Shown here in pieces: positions 57,132-64,000 of a stretch of 64,000 bases of DNA (positions are counted from its first letter, which is position 1; every line of letters starts with the position of its first letter). Position numbers and translations under genes: made by a program. The stretch comes from Rhodopseudomonas palustris. Its GTDB lineage: Bacteria; Pseudomonadota; Alphaproteobacteria; Rhizobiales; Xanthobacteraceae. The notes under the pieces were generated by a model that had not been told where the DNA came from, made no database searches, and worked only from the letters and a program-made list of their open reading frames with translations. Where the stretch lies: NCBI RefSeq assembly GCF_003031265.1, contig NZ_CP019966.1:2232001-2296000 (forward strand), in the 5' to 3' direction.

Positions 57132-58033
57132 CTGCGACCGTCGCCGTCGAGCACGTCGAGAAGCGTTATCGCGCGGTGAGGGCGCTGCACGATGTGTCGT
57201 TCGCCCTCGAGCCCGGGCGGCTCAGCGCGCTAGTCGGCCATAACGGCGCCGGCAAGACCACGCTGATCAAGCTGATGCTCGGCCTGATCCGTCCTGACGG
57301 GGGCTCGATCCGCGTGCTCGGTGAGAACCCTGCGGCCGGCGAGTTCGCCGGTCGTCGCAGCCTTGGTTTCCTGCCGGAAAACGTTGCGTTCAACGCAGCG
57401 CTGACAGGGCGGGAGACGCTGGCGTTCTACGCGCGGCTGAAGGGGAGCGACGCCAAGCAAAGCGCGGCTCTGCTGGAGCGGGTCGGCCTCGGCGAGGCGT
57501 CACGCCGCCTCGTGGGGACGTATTCCAAGGGCATGCGACAACGGCTCGGACTGGCGCAGGCCCTTCTCGGCCAGCCGCGCGTGTTGCTGCTCGATGAGCC
57601 CACCACGGGGCTCGATCCGGCGCTGCGGCTGACGTTCTATGAAATCCTCGACGAGTTGCGGCGCGATGGCGCCACCGTGCTGATCTCCTCCCATGCGCTC
57701 GACGAACTCGAAGGCCGCGCCGAGCAGGTTCTGATCATGAATCGCGGCATCCTGGTCGCCGACGGCACGCTCGCCGAGCTGCGTGCGCTCGCGGGACTGC
57801 CGATCCGGCTGACGCTGAAGCTGGCTGATCCGGTCGCACGTCCCGCATGGCTGCCGAACGACGCCGTCATCGTGCAGGATCGCTGCGAGATCGGCGTGCT
57901 GGATCACGCCGGCAAGATGCAGCTGCTGCGGCAGGCGGCAGGCGATCCAGCCGTCACTGACATCGGTGTCGCCGAGCCGACGCTCGACGAACTGTACGCC
58001 CATTTCCTTCGGCAGCAGGAGCGGGCGGCATGA
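57128..58033 (+). CDS. nosF: NosF, ABC ATPase of the copper-site maturation system, 301 aa
   Basis: Walker A is GHNGAGKTT, the signature is YSKGMRQRLG (the KGMRQR form of Nos/CcmA-type ATPases), Walker B is VLLLDEPTTGLD and the switch is SSHA. It powers the NosDFY complex delivering sulfur and/or copper for CuZ. The ATG at 57128 overlaps nosD; longer in-frame starts lie inside nosD. The last bases overlap nosY. Confidence 0.96.
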   Translation: MTATVAVEHVEKRYRAVRALHDVSFALEPGRLSALVGHNGAGKTTLIKLMLGLIRPDGGSIRVLGENPAAGEFAGRRSLGFLPENVAFNAALTGRETLAFYARLKGSDAKQSAALLERVGLGEASRRLVGTYSKGMRQRLGLAQALLGQPRVLLLDEPTTGLDPALRLTFYEILDELRRDGATVLISSHALDELEGRAEQVLIMNRGILVADGTLAELRALAGLPIRLTLKLADPVARPAWLPNDAVIVQDRCEIGVLDHAGKMQLLRQAAGDPAVTDIGVAEPTLDELYAHFLRQQERAA

Positions 58034-58857
58034 AGGCCATTGGTATCATCGCCCTGAAGGAAATTCAGGAAGGCCTGCGGAATCGCTGGGTGTTCGCCGC
58101 GACGCTGCTGCTCGCCGGGCTATCGCTATCGCTGACGCTGCTCGGCAGCGCCCCGACCGGCCATGTCGGCGCCGCGGCGCTCGATGTGGTGATCGTCAGC
58201 CTGTCGAGCCTGACGATCTTTCTGTTGCCGCTGATCGCGCTGTTGATCTCGCACGACGCCATCGTCGGCGAGATGGAGCGCGGCACCATGATCTTGCTGC
58301 TGAGCTATCCGATCGCTCGGACCCACGTCATTCTCGGCAAGTTTCTCGGCCACGTCACCATCCTGAGCTTTGCGACCCTGGTCGGCTACGGTGTCTCGGC
58401 GCTCGCGCTGGTGATCAGCGGCACGCCGGTGTTGCCGCAGAGCTGGGCTTCTTTTGCCGCGATGCTCGGGACTTCGGTGCTGCTCGGTGCGGTGTTTGTC
58501 GCGCTCGGCTACGCGGCCTCGAGCCTGGTGCGGCAGCGCGGCACGGCAGCCGGCATTGCGGTCGGCATCTGGCTGTTACTCGTGCTGGTGTTCGACATGG
58601 CGCTGCTCGGCCTGCTGGTGGTCGATCAGGGCCGGCTGATCTCGGCAGGCATGCTCAACGTGCTGCTGTTCTTCAATCCGACCGATCTGTACCGGCTGAG
58701 CAATCTGACCGGCACCAATGTCAGCCAGTTCGCCGGCATGGCGGGGCTTGCCGGCACGGTTCAACCCAGTTTCGGCAGCCTGCTGGCCGGAATGGCGGCG
58801 TGGATCGCGCTGCCGCTCGGCCTTGCGATCGCCGTGTTTGCCCGGAGGGAGCTATGA
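58030..58857 (+). CDS. nosY: NosY, ABC membrane subunit of the copper-site maturation system, 275 aa
   Basis: Integral membrane protein with about six helices, opening IIALKEIQEGLRNRWVFAATLLLAGLSL. It carries the conserved HDAIVGEMERGTMILLLSYP loop between helices 2 and 3 and NPTDLYRL before the last helices. It overlaps nosF and nosL by four bases each. It forms the channel of NosDFY. Confidence 0.96.
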   Translation: MKAIGIIALKEIQEGLRNRWVFAATLLLAGLSLSLTLLGSAPTGHVGAAALDVVIVSLSSLTIFLLPLIALLISHDAIVGEMERGTMILLLSYPIARTHVILGKFLGHVTILSFATLVGYGVSALALVISGTPVLPQSWASFAAMLGTSVLLGAVFVALGYAASSLVRQRGTAAGIAVGIWLLLVLVFDMALLGLLVVDQGRLISAGMLNVLLFFNPTDLYRLSNLTGTNVSQFAGMAGLAGTVQPSFGSLLAGMAAWIALPLGLAIAVFARREL

Positions 58858-59405
58858 GGATTTCAGGTCATATCGTCGTGCTCGCGGCCGCGCTGCTACT
58901 CGTTGGCTGCAACGACAAGTCGGGCTCTGCCGTGATGCCGCCGCCGGTGGCGCTGAATGCCGACGCCATGGGCGTGTTCTGCGGCATGAACCTCGTCGAG
59001 CATCCGGGTCCGAAGGGACAGATTCTCACTGCAAGCCGGATCGACCCGTACTGGTTCTCCTCGGCGCGGGATGCAGTCGCCTTCACGCTGATGCCGGATC
59101 AGCCCCGTGATATCCGAGCGATCTACGTCTCGGACATGGGACGGGCGCCGAACTGGGATCAACCCGGCGAGACCAACTGGGTCGACGCCAAGAAGGCGTT
59201 CTTCGTGATCGAGAGCCGCAAGCGCGGCGGGATGGGGGCGGCCGAGACCGTGCCGTTCGGCGATCGCGCGGCTGCCGAAGCGTTCGTTGCGGCGAATGGC
59301 GGGCGCGTCGTGACGTTCGATGCCATTCCCAGCAACTACGTGCTCGGCAGCGATACGCCGTCGGCGAGCGATCATCATGGCGCCGCCGAAACGCGGATGA
59401 ACTAG
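58854..59405 (+). CDS. nosL: NosL, outer-membrane copper chaperone lipoprotein, 183 aa
   Basis: A lipobox LLLVGC gives lipidated Cys19. The family motif FCGMNLVEHPGPKGQI (Cys-Gly-Met) lies near residue 42. A core of about 130 residues matches NosL, which delivers Cu(I) to NosZ. The end is extended and His-containing (SDHHGAAETRMN), a possible extra metal site. The ATG at 58854 follows CGGAGGGAGC. Confidence 0.95.
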   Translation: MRISGHIVVLAAALLLVGCNDKSGSAVMPPPVALNADAMGVFCGMNLVEHPGPKGQILTASRIDPYWFSSARDAVAFTLMPDQPRDIRAIYVSDMGRAPNWDQPGETNWVDAKKAFFVIESRKRGGMGAAETVPFGDRAAAEAFVAANGGRVVTFDAIPSNYVLGSDTPSASDHHGAAETRMN

Positions 59406-59416
59406 CGAGAACCACC

Positions 59417-60415
59417 ATGTCGCAGTCAGCACTCACTCGGCGGCGTTTCGTCACCATCGCCGCCAGCGCCTTCGGAATGGCGATGCTGGGACGGGCGGTG
59501 CCGTCGCATGCCAGCGAACCGGTGCGCTGGCGGGGCTCCGCGTTTGGCGCTCAGTTGTCGATCGAAATCCATCACCCGGATCGTGCCGCCGCGGCGAAGC
59601 TGGTAGAGACGAGCGTGCGTGAAGTGCGCCGACTCGAACAGATATTCAGCCTGTATCGACCCGACTCGGCGATCTGCGCGCTGAACCGATCCGGGGTGCT
59701 GATCGCGCCGGACCCGGACATGGTGGCGCTGCTGCGGACGACATTCCGTTTGTCAGAACAGACCGGCGGCGCGTTCGATCCCACGGTGCAGCCATTGTGG
59801 GAGCTGCATCAACGTCACTTCGAGCAGACAGGGGCCGATCCGGCTGGCCCGGCCACGGCTGATGTCGCAGGCGCGCTGGCCAAGGTCGGTTACCACGACG
59901 TATTGGTTTCGGCCGACCGCATTGCGCTGAAACGACCGGGCGCCGCCATTACGCTGAATGGTATCGCCCAGGGCTTCGCCACCGATCGCGTAGTCGATCT
60001 GCTGCGCAACGGCGGCATGACGACCACGCTGGTCGATATCGGCGAGATCCGGGCGATCGGCGCAAAGCCTGACGGGACGCCGTGGAGGGTTGGCTTAGCC
60101 GATCCGGAGAAGACCGGCGTCGAGCTTGGCACCGTCGAGTTGGTGGATCGTGCTATCGCAACGTCGTCCGGCGCAGGCTTCCGCTTCGATCCGGCGGGGC
60201 AGTTCACGCATCTGTTCGATCCATCGACGGGACGCAGTCCCTCGTTGTATCGTTCTGTTAGCGTGGTCGCGCCAACCGCGACGGAGGCCGATGCGCTGTC
60301 GACCGCCTTCAGCGTGCTTGACCGCAGCCGCATCGCCGCGATCCTTCGCGCGCGGGCGGGCGTCGAGGTGTTGCTGGCGGATGCAGAGGGGAGCGTGCAG
60401 TGGCTGCGCGCCTAA
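59417..60415 (+). CDS. nosX: NosX, ApbE-type FMN transferase, 332 aa
   Basis: Twin-arginine signal (TRRRFVTIAASAFGMAML). The ApbE domain includes LEQIFSLYRPDS, the TGGAFDPTVQPLW motif, LNGIAQGFATDRV and the T/DIGE(I) metal-binding loop. It covalently attaches FMN to NosR in the periplasm. It is the last gene of the core nos operon, 11 bases after nosL. Length is standard. Confidence 0.95.
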   Translation: MSQSALTRRRFVTIAASAFGMAMLGRAVPSHASEPVRWRGSAFGAQLSIEIHHPDRAAAAKLVETSVREVRRLEQIFSLYRPDSAICALNRSGVLIAPDPDMVALLRTTFRLSEQTGGAFDPTVQPLWELHQRHFEQTGADPAGPATADVAGALAKVGYHDVLVSADRIALKRPGAAITLNGIAQGFATDRVVDLLRNGGMTTTLVDIGEIRAIGAKPDGTPWRVGLADPEKTGVELGTVELVDRAIATSSGAGFRFDPAGQFTHLFDPSTGRSPSLYRSVSVVAPTATEADALSTAFSVLDRSRIAAILRARAGVEVLLADAEGSVQWLRA

Positions 60416-60450
60416 GCAAGCGCGTGCTGCTCTGACGCTGCGGTGATGTC

Positions 60451-60924
60451 GTGATGCTGGATTGGCCGACCGTCTTTCGTATCATCCATGTGCTCGGCGT
60501 GGTGCATTGGATCGGCGGACTGCTGTTCGTCACCTTCGTGATCCTGCCGAGCCTTCTGGACATGGAAGCGACAAAGCGGCTGCCGTTGTTCGATGCGCTG
60601 GAGCGGCGCTTTGCTGCCCAGGCGCGAATCTCGACGCTGCTGGTCGGGATCTCCGGTTTCTACATGCTGTACGCCTACGATCGCTGGGCGCAGCTCGCCG
60701 ATCCGCAATTCTGGTGGCTCGGCGCGATGCTCGGGCTGTGGGCGATCTTCATCGTGATGCTGTTTATCGCCGAGCCGCTGTTTCTGCACGCCTGGTTCGA
60801 CGCGCGGGCGCGCCGCGATCCGGACCGCGCATTCCGGGTGGCGCTCCGCGGCCATCGGGTGCTGAGCACGATTTCGCTGATCACCGTGCTCGGCGCGGTT
60901 GGCGGTGCGCACGGGCTGTTCTGA
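60451..60924 (+). CDS. Four-helix CopD-like membrane protein, 157 aa
   Basis: About four transmembrane helices with conserved His positions: IIHVLGVVHWIGG near the N-terminus (His13, His19), one near the third helix (PLFLHAW), one before the fourth (RGHRVLS) and AHG at the end. The pattern resembles CopD/HemJ-like haem- or copper-linked proteins. The start is GTG 60451 or the ATG three bases later. It lies 35 bases after nosX on the same strand, so it may be an extra member of the nos operon. Confidence 0.7.
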   Translation: MMLDWPTVFRIIHVLGVVHWIGGLLFVTFVILPSLLDMEATKRLPLFDALERRFAAQARISTLLVGISGFYMLYAYDRWAQLADPQFWWLGAMLGLWAIFIVMLFIAEPLFLHAWFDARARRDPDRAFRVALRGHRVLSTISLITVLGAVGGAHGLF

Positions 60925-60944
60925 ACCGCCATTCGCGATTGAGC

Positions 60945-60958
60945 TTGCGACAGAACAA
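60945..60958 (+). promoter_or_regulatory. NnrR-like box upstream of the TusA-like gene
   Basis: TTGCGACAGAACAA fits TTGCG-N4-NACAA. Its centre, 60951.5, would place a start near 60993, 18 bases before the TusA-like ATG. It is the weakest of the three boxes. Confidence 0.45.
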
Positions 60959-61010
60959 CGATGGCCGGGGCCGCTCGGTTAGCGTCGGCTGAGCCATGGA
61001 GTGAGCCGCG

Positions 61011-61301
61011 ATGAGCCACAGCAAAGACCAAGCCGAACTTGGGCGCCGCTGGTATGTCGGCGACCGGCTGCACCTCGATGTCCGCGGATTGCCGTGTCCC
61101 GAACCGCTGGTCGCCGTGCTGCGCCTGATCGATGGCGGGGACGCCGGTGACGGCCTGACGGCCCTGGTCAGCCAGGAACCGCTGCTGCTGTATCCTGAGC
61201 TGGACGCGCGCGGCTGGTCCCACCGCCTGGTGACGCCGGCCGGCGACACGCTGCTGCGGGACGGCGAGGTGGTGCTCGAGATTCAGCGAGGCTCGGCATG
61301 A
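61011..61301 (+). CDS. TusA/SirA-like sulfur carrier domain protein, 96 aa
   Basis: Contains DVRGLPCPEPL near residue 23, matching the TusA CPxP active-site motif with the sulfur-carrying Cys. A beta-alpha-beta fold of standard length follows, ending VVLEIQRG. GGAGTGAGCC precedes the ATG. The stop overlaps the next membrane-protein gene (ATGA). In NO and denitrification neighbourhoods such proteins and DUF2249 relatives occur with NnrS and hemerythrin; the acceptor of the sulfur is unknown. Confidence 0.8.
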   Translation: MSHSKDQAELGRRWYVGDRLHLDVRGLPCPEPLVAVLRLIDGGDAGDGLTALVSQEPLLLYPELDARGWSHRLVTPAGDTLLRDGEVVLEIQRGSA

Positions 61302-62575
61302 TCGGCGCCAGCGGATTTCTCGGCACGGCCAAGAGCCGGCTGCTACCGGCTTCGGTGCCGTTCCGGTTCTTCGTCGCCGCGGCGGTGTGCCACGTTCTGC
61401 TGTGGGGTGCGGTCCTGTTCGCGGCGAATGACTTCCCGCGGTTTCGCGGCGGCGCCGGTCTGTCGCTAGCCGCGGTGCATCTGCTGACGCTCGGCGTGCT
61501 GACATTCACCGCGGTTGGCGCCGCCGTGCAGCTTCTTCCCGTAGCGACCACTAAGCCGCTGGCGGCAGTCTGGCCGATCCGGCTGGCATCCTGGTTGCTG
61601 ATCCCCGGCGCGGTGGCGCTGATTGCCGGCATGGCGATTGTCGACAGCGCCTGGATGATCGGCGGCGCTGCAGCGTCGACGCTGGGGCTGTTGCTGTTCG
61701 CCGCGCTGCTCGCCGACAATCTGCGCCGCGCCGGCAGCATGCCGGTGGTGCGCGCCTATGGCTGGGCGGCGTTCGCGTCGCTGATCGCGCTCGTGGCGCT
61801 TGGGCTTGCGCTGTCGCTCGATGACCGGTTTGGATTTTTGATCAATCACGCCGCCGCAGCGCGCGCCCACATGATCCTCGGCGGTTTCGGCTTCATGGGC
61901 ATGCTGGCGCTCGGCTTCAGCCATGTGCTGATCCCGATGTTCGCGCTGTCGAATGCGCCGGATCAGCGGACCGCGTGGCTCGGTTTCGGCGCCGCCGCTG
62001 CCGCAGTGGCGCTCGGCACGATCGGCGCACTCCGCGATGCCCCTGCGCTGCAGACCGCGGCCTGCGTGGTCGGCGCGGTTGCGGTCGGTCTGCATCTCGG
62101 TCTGATGCGTGTTGCGCTCGCCGGCGGCATGCGCAAGCGTCTCGGCTTGTCGTTCGTACTGATCCGTTTCTCCTGGTTGATGCTGGCGCTGACGCCGCTC
62201 GCCGCGCTCGCTGCTCTACTGGGCTGGGCCGGCCTCGGCGGGCCGACGTTGTTCGGCCTGGTGGCGCTCGGCGGTTGGTTGATGACGTTCTTGCTCGGTG
62301 TGCTGCAGCGGATCGTGCCGTTTCTGGCCTCAATGCATGTCAGCCGCGCCAGCGGCGGGCCGCCGCTGCTGACGGATCTCGGTGTTGCCGCTCCGCTCAA
62401 GATGCACGCTGTCTGCCATCTGATCGCGATCGCCGCGTTGGCGCTGGCGATCGTGTTCGACATTCCGCAGCTTGCTGCCGGCGCTGCGATGGTCGGCGCC
62501 GCCGGAGCGCTCGCCTTCGCTGTTTACATCGGCAGCGTGCTGCCGTCGCTGACGTCCGGCCGCACCCGCAACTGA
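61298..62575 (+). CDS. NnrS-like multi-pass membrane protein, 425 aa
   Basis: About twelve hydrophobic helices with His residues placed as in NnrS/haem-copper-type proteins: AAVCHVLLWG (helix 1), AAVHLLTLG (helix 2), ARAHMILGGFGFMGMLALGFSHVLIPMF, VGLHLGLMR and HAVCHLIAI. NnrS proteins contain haem and copper and relieve nitric-oxide stress. The similarity is by helix and His pattern, so the family call is probable, not certain. It overlaps the TusA-like gene and lies 18 bases before the hemerythrin. Confidence 0.72.
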   Translation: MIGASGFLGTAKSRLLPASVPFRFFVAAAVCHVLLWGAVLFAANDFPRFRGGAGLSLAAVHLLTLGVLTFTAVGAAVQLLPVATTKPLAAVWPIRLASWLLIPGAVALIAGMAIVDSAWMIGGAAASTLGLLLFAALLADNLRRAGSMPVVRAYGWAAFASLIALVALGLALSLDDRFGFLINHAAAARAHMILGGFGFMGMLALGFSHVLIPMFALSNAPDQRTAWLGFGAAAAAVALGTIGALRDAPALQTAACVVGAVAVGLHLGLMRVALAGGMRKRLGLSFVLIRFSWLMLALTPLAALAALLGWAGLGGPTLFGLVALGGWLMTFLLGVLQRIVPFLASMHVSRASGGPPLLTDLGVAAPLKMHAVCHLIAIAALALAIVFDIPQLAAGAAMVGAAGALAFAVYIGSVLPSLTSGRTRN

Positions 62576-62593
62576 GGTCATAAGGAGCCCGCC

Positions 62594-63103
62594 ATGTTCG
62601 CCAACCGCATCAGCCAGACCCTGCACGACGAACATCGCGCCACCATCGCGCTGATGGAGCGACTGGAGGCGGCGATCTCGCGCCGGCAGCCGATCAGCAT
62701 TGCCGATTCCGCCGGCGCGCGGCTGCTCGCCGATCTCGCGGCCGCGATCGAAGCCGACACGCTGCGCCATTTCGACTTCGAAGAAACCCAGCTGTTCACA
62801 ATGTTCGACTCGGTCGGTGACCAACTGATCGGCGATCACCTGACCGAGGAGCACAGCTTCATGCGGCCGCTCGGCGAGAAGCTGATCGCATTGGCGCGGA
62901 ACGCTCAGACTGGCGGCTTCGACGCCGGGAGCTGGCGCGAGTTCAGCCGTTCCGGCGCCGAGCTGGTGCAGCGCATGGTGGTGCATGTCCAGAAGGAAGA
63001 GATGGCGCTGCTGCCATTGCTCGATCAGACCATGGACGACGCCACCGAAGCTCGCCTCTACGATGCCTATGTCCGCGCCTCGCAAGGAGCGGAAGCGACA
63101 TGA
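62594..63103 (+). CDS. Hemerythrin-like di-iron protein, 169 aa
   Basis: Four-helix bundle with the hemerythrin ligand pattern: HDEH near the start (His11, His14), HFDFEE (His-x3-Glu), HLTEEH and HVQKEE near residue 135. Length is typical of bacterial single-domain members that bind O2 or NO or repair iron-sulfur clusters. It lies within the row TusA-like, NnrS-like, hemerythrin, sensor, and overlaps the next gene by four bases. Confidence 0.88.
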   Translation: MFANRISQTLHDEHRATIALMERLEAAISRRQPISIADSAGARLLADLAAAIEADTLRHFDFEETQLFTMFDSVGDQLIGDHLTEEHSFMRPLGEKLIALARNAQTGGFDAGSWREFSRSGAELVQRMVVHVQKEEMALLPLLDQTMDDATEARLYDAYVRASQGAEAT

Positions 63104-64000
63104 CCGCATCGCCCGCCGCGCCCCGCGGCTTCGGCCGCTTGATCGGCATCCACGGCCGGCTGGTGCTGATCGCGCTGGTCGCGGCGGTGCCGATGCTGAT
63201 CCTGGCCCTGGTGATTGTGGCCCAGCTCACCGACAGCAAGCGGCAGGTCAAGAACGAGGCGCTGCTGTACTCGGGGCGGCTGCTGCTGGAAAGCGTCGAC
63301 AAGGAGATCAGCCGCTATGTTTATGCGGCGGAGACGCTGACGGCCTCGCCGGGGCTGCTCGCGGATGATCTATCCGGCTTTCGCAGTGAGGCGGCCCGCA
63401 CGCTGGCGGCATTGCCGTTCGCCAAGATTCAGGTCGCCGATCGCAACGGCCGTATCCTGCTCGACAGCACGACGGCGGGCAGCGATCCGCAGCCATTGGC
63501 CGATGCCGATGTTCTTGCGGCTGGGCAGCGCGTGGTGGCGACGGCGACGCCGCAGATCGGGTATCTGGCCCGTACGCTCGACGGCGAGACGGTGATCGGG
63601 ATCACCATGCCGGTGCGGCGCGATGGGATGGTCGTTCGTCAACTCATCATCGAGATCGAGCCCCGGCAGATCCGCGCGCTGCTCGATGCCCAGCATCTGC
63701 CGGAAGGTTGGGAAGCCGCGATCGCAGATAGCAACGGCCATCTGGTGGCGCGCTCATTGCCGGGCGAATGGGCCGGGCGGGCGATTTCACCGAGCTGGCG
63801 CGGGCTGTTGGGGCGCGAGGGGCTGCAGGAATTCTCGACGCCCGAGGGCGTGCTGAAAGTCTCCTCGGCATTTCGCTCGCAGCTCACCGGCTGGACCATC
63901 GCGGTGGGGCAGCCCAAGGAGATCTTCGAAGCGCCGATCCTGCAGACGTTTCAGCTCGCGCTCGCCGCCGGTTTGATCGTGATCGTAATCTCCTGCGGAT
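63100..64000 (+). CDS. Membrane sensor protein, 5' part (periplasmic sensor domain; output domain outside window)
   Basis: The frame from the ATG at 63100 is open to the right edge (300 codons). A first transmembrane helix (LVLIALVAAVPMLILALVIVAQL, in pieces of one helix at about 21-43) is followed by about 230 residues of a Cache-like periplasmic domain (AKIQVADRNGRILLDS, GYLARTLDGETVIGITMPV, WEAAIADSNGHLVA). A second helix (ALAAGLIVIVIS) starts at the edge. A histidine kinase, GGDEF or chemoreceptor output would follow; which one cannot be seen. It overlaps the hemerythrin gene, suggesting a sensor for the same stress. Confidence 0.8.
   Translation, partial: MTASPAAPRGFGRLIGIHGRLVLIALVAAVPMLILALVIVAQLTDSKRQVKNEALLYSGRLLLESVDKEISRYVYAAETLTASPGLLADDLSGFRSEAARTLAALPFAKIQVADRNGRILLDSTTAGSDPQPLADADVLAAGQRVVATATPQIGYLARTLDGETVIGITMPVRRDGMVVRQLIIEIEPRQIRALLDAQHLPEGWEAAIADSNGHLVARSLPGEWAGRAISPSWRGLLGREGLQEFSTPEGVLKVSSAFRSQLTGWTIAVGQPKEIFEAPILQTFQLALAAGLIVIVISCG

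Noticed and set aside
50069..64000. Complete denitrification island
   Set aside because: Only the N2O-reduction step and accessory genes are present. No nir or nor structural genes occur in the window.

Overview
The window is GC-rich chromosomal DNA from an alphaproteobacterium of the Nitrobacteraceae (Bradyrhizobium/Rhodopseudomonas group), most likely Rhodopseudomonas palustris or a close relative. This rests on several signs: strong third-position GC bias, the mix of housekeeping genes (ilvC, leuA, bioB) with many ABC and TRAP importers, a Tat-exported clade I nosZ cluster, and intergenic inverted repeats of a kind common in that family. The species call is inference; the gene content is read directly. 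No phage, IS element, CRISPR array or rRNA operon was seen. There is one tRNA, tRNA-Lys(CTT).

Layout. 1-5.8 kb: end of a host-attachment-like gene, a DMT exporter, ilvC, a FadR-type regulator with a perfect operator at its own start, an orphan branched-chain-amino-acid-type binding protein and an SDR. 5.8-11.2 kb: an osmoprotectant importer whose permease and binding protein are fused, diverging from an SsuABC/TauABC-like importer. 11.2-15.1 kb: a Nudix protein, bioB, and leuA behind a leader peptide with four consecutive Leu codons. 15.1-19.1 kb: a DctPQM TRAP transporter and an LTXXQ/Spy-like periplasmic protein. 19.4 kb: tRNA-Lys followed by a gene-poor, less GC-rich stretch.

19.9-31.3 kb is the most distinctive catabolic unit. 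A divergent MarR regulator faces a run of ten same-strand genes: amidohydrolase, three subunits of a CoxLMS-type molybdenum hydroxylase (the iron-sulfur subunit carries a fused CoxG-like domain), a solute-binding protein, LivHMGF-type transporter genes and a Rieske ferredoxin. Most joints overlap. It looks like an uptake, hydroxylation and hydrolysis pathway for an unidentified compound, perhaps an N-heterocycle. A kynurenine-formamidase-like hydrolase converges on its end.

32.5-35.4 kb: a PLP amino-acid decarboxylase followed by a GNAT acetyltransferase. 35.5-50.1 kb: a two-component system (OmpR type plus kinase), two different heavy-metal RND efflux systems placed head to tail, and small His-rich periplasmic proteins. 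A 13-base motif is shared by the promoter regions of the first efflux operon and of the distant Spy-like gene.

50.1-64 kb: the nitrous-oxide reduction region. A DUF2249 protein and a degenerate ferritin-like protein lie opposite nosRZDFYLX. They are followed by a CopD-like membrane protein, a TusA-like protein, an NnrS-like membrane protein, a hemerythrin and the start of a membrane sensor. Three NnrR/FixK-like boxes of the form TTGCG-N4-NNCAA precede nosR (shared with the ferritin-like gene), the DUF2249 gene and the TusA-like gene, which suggests one NO- or oxygen-responsive regulon.
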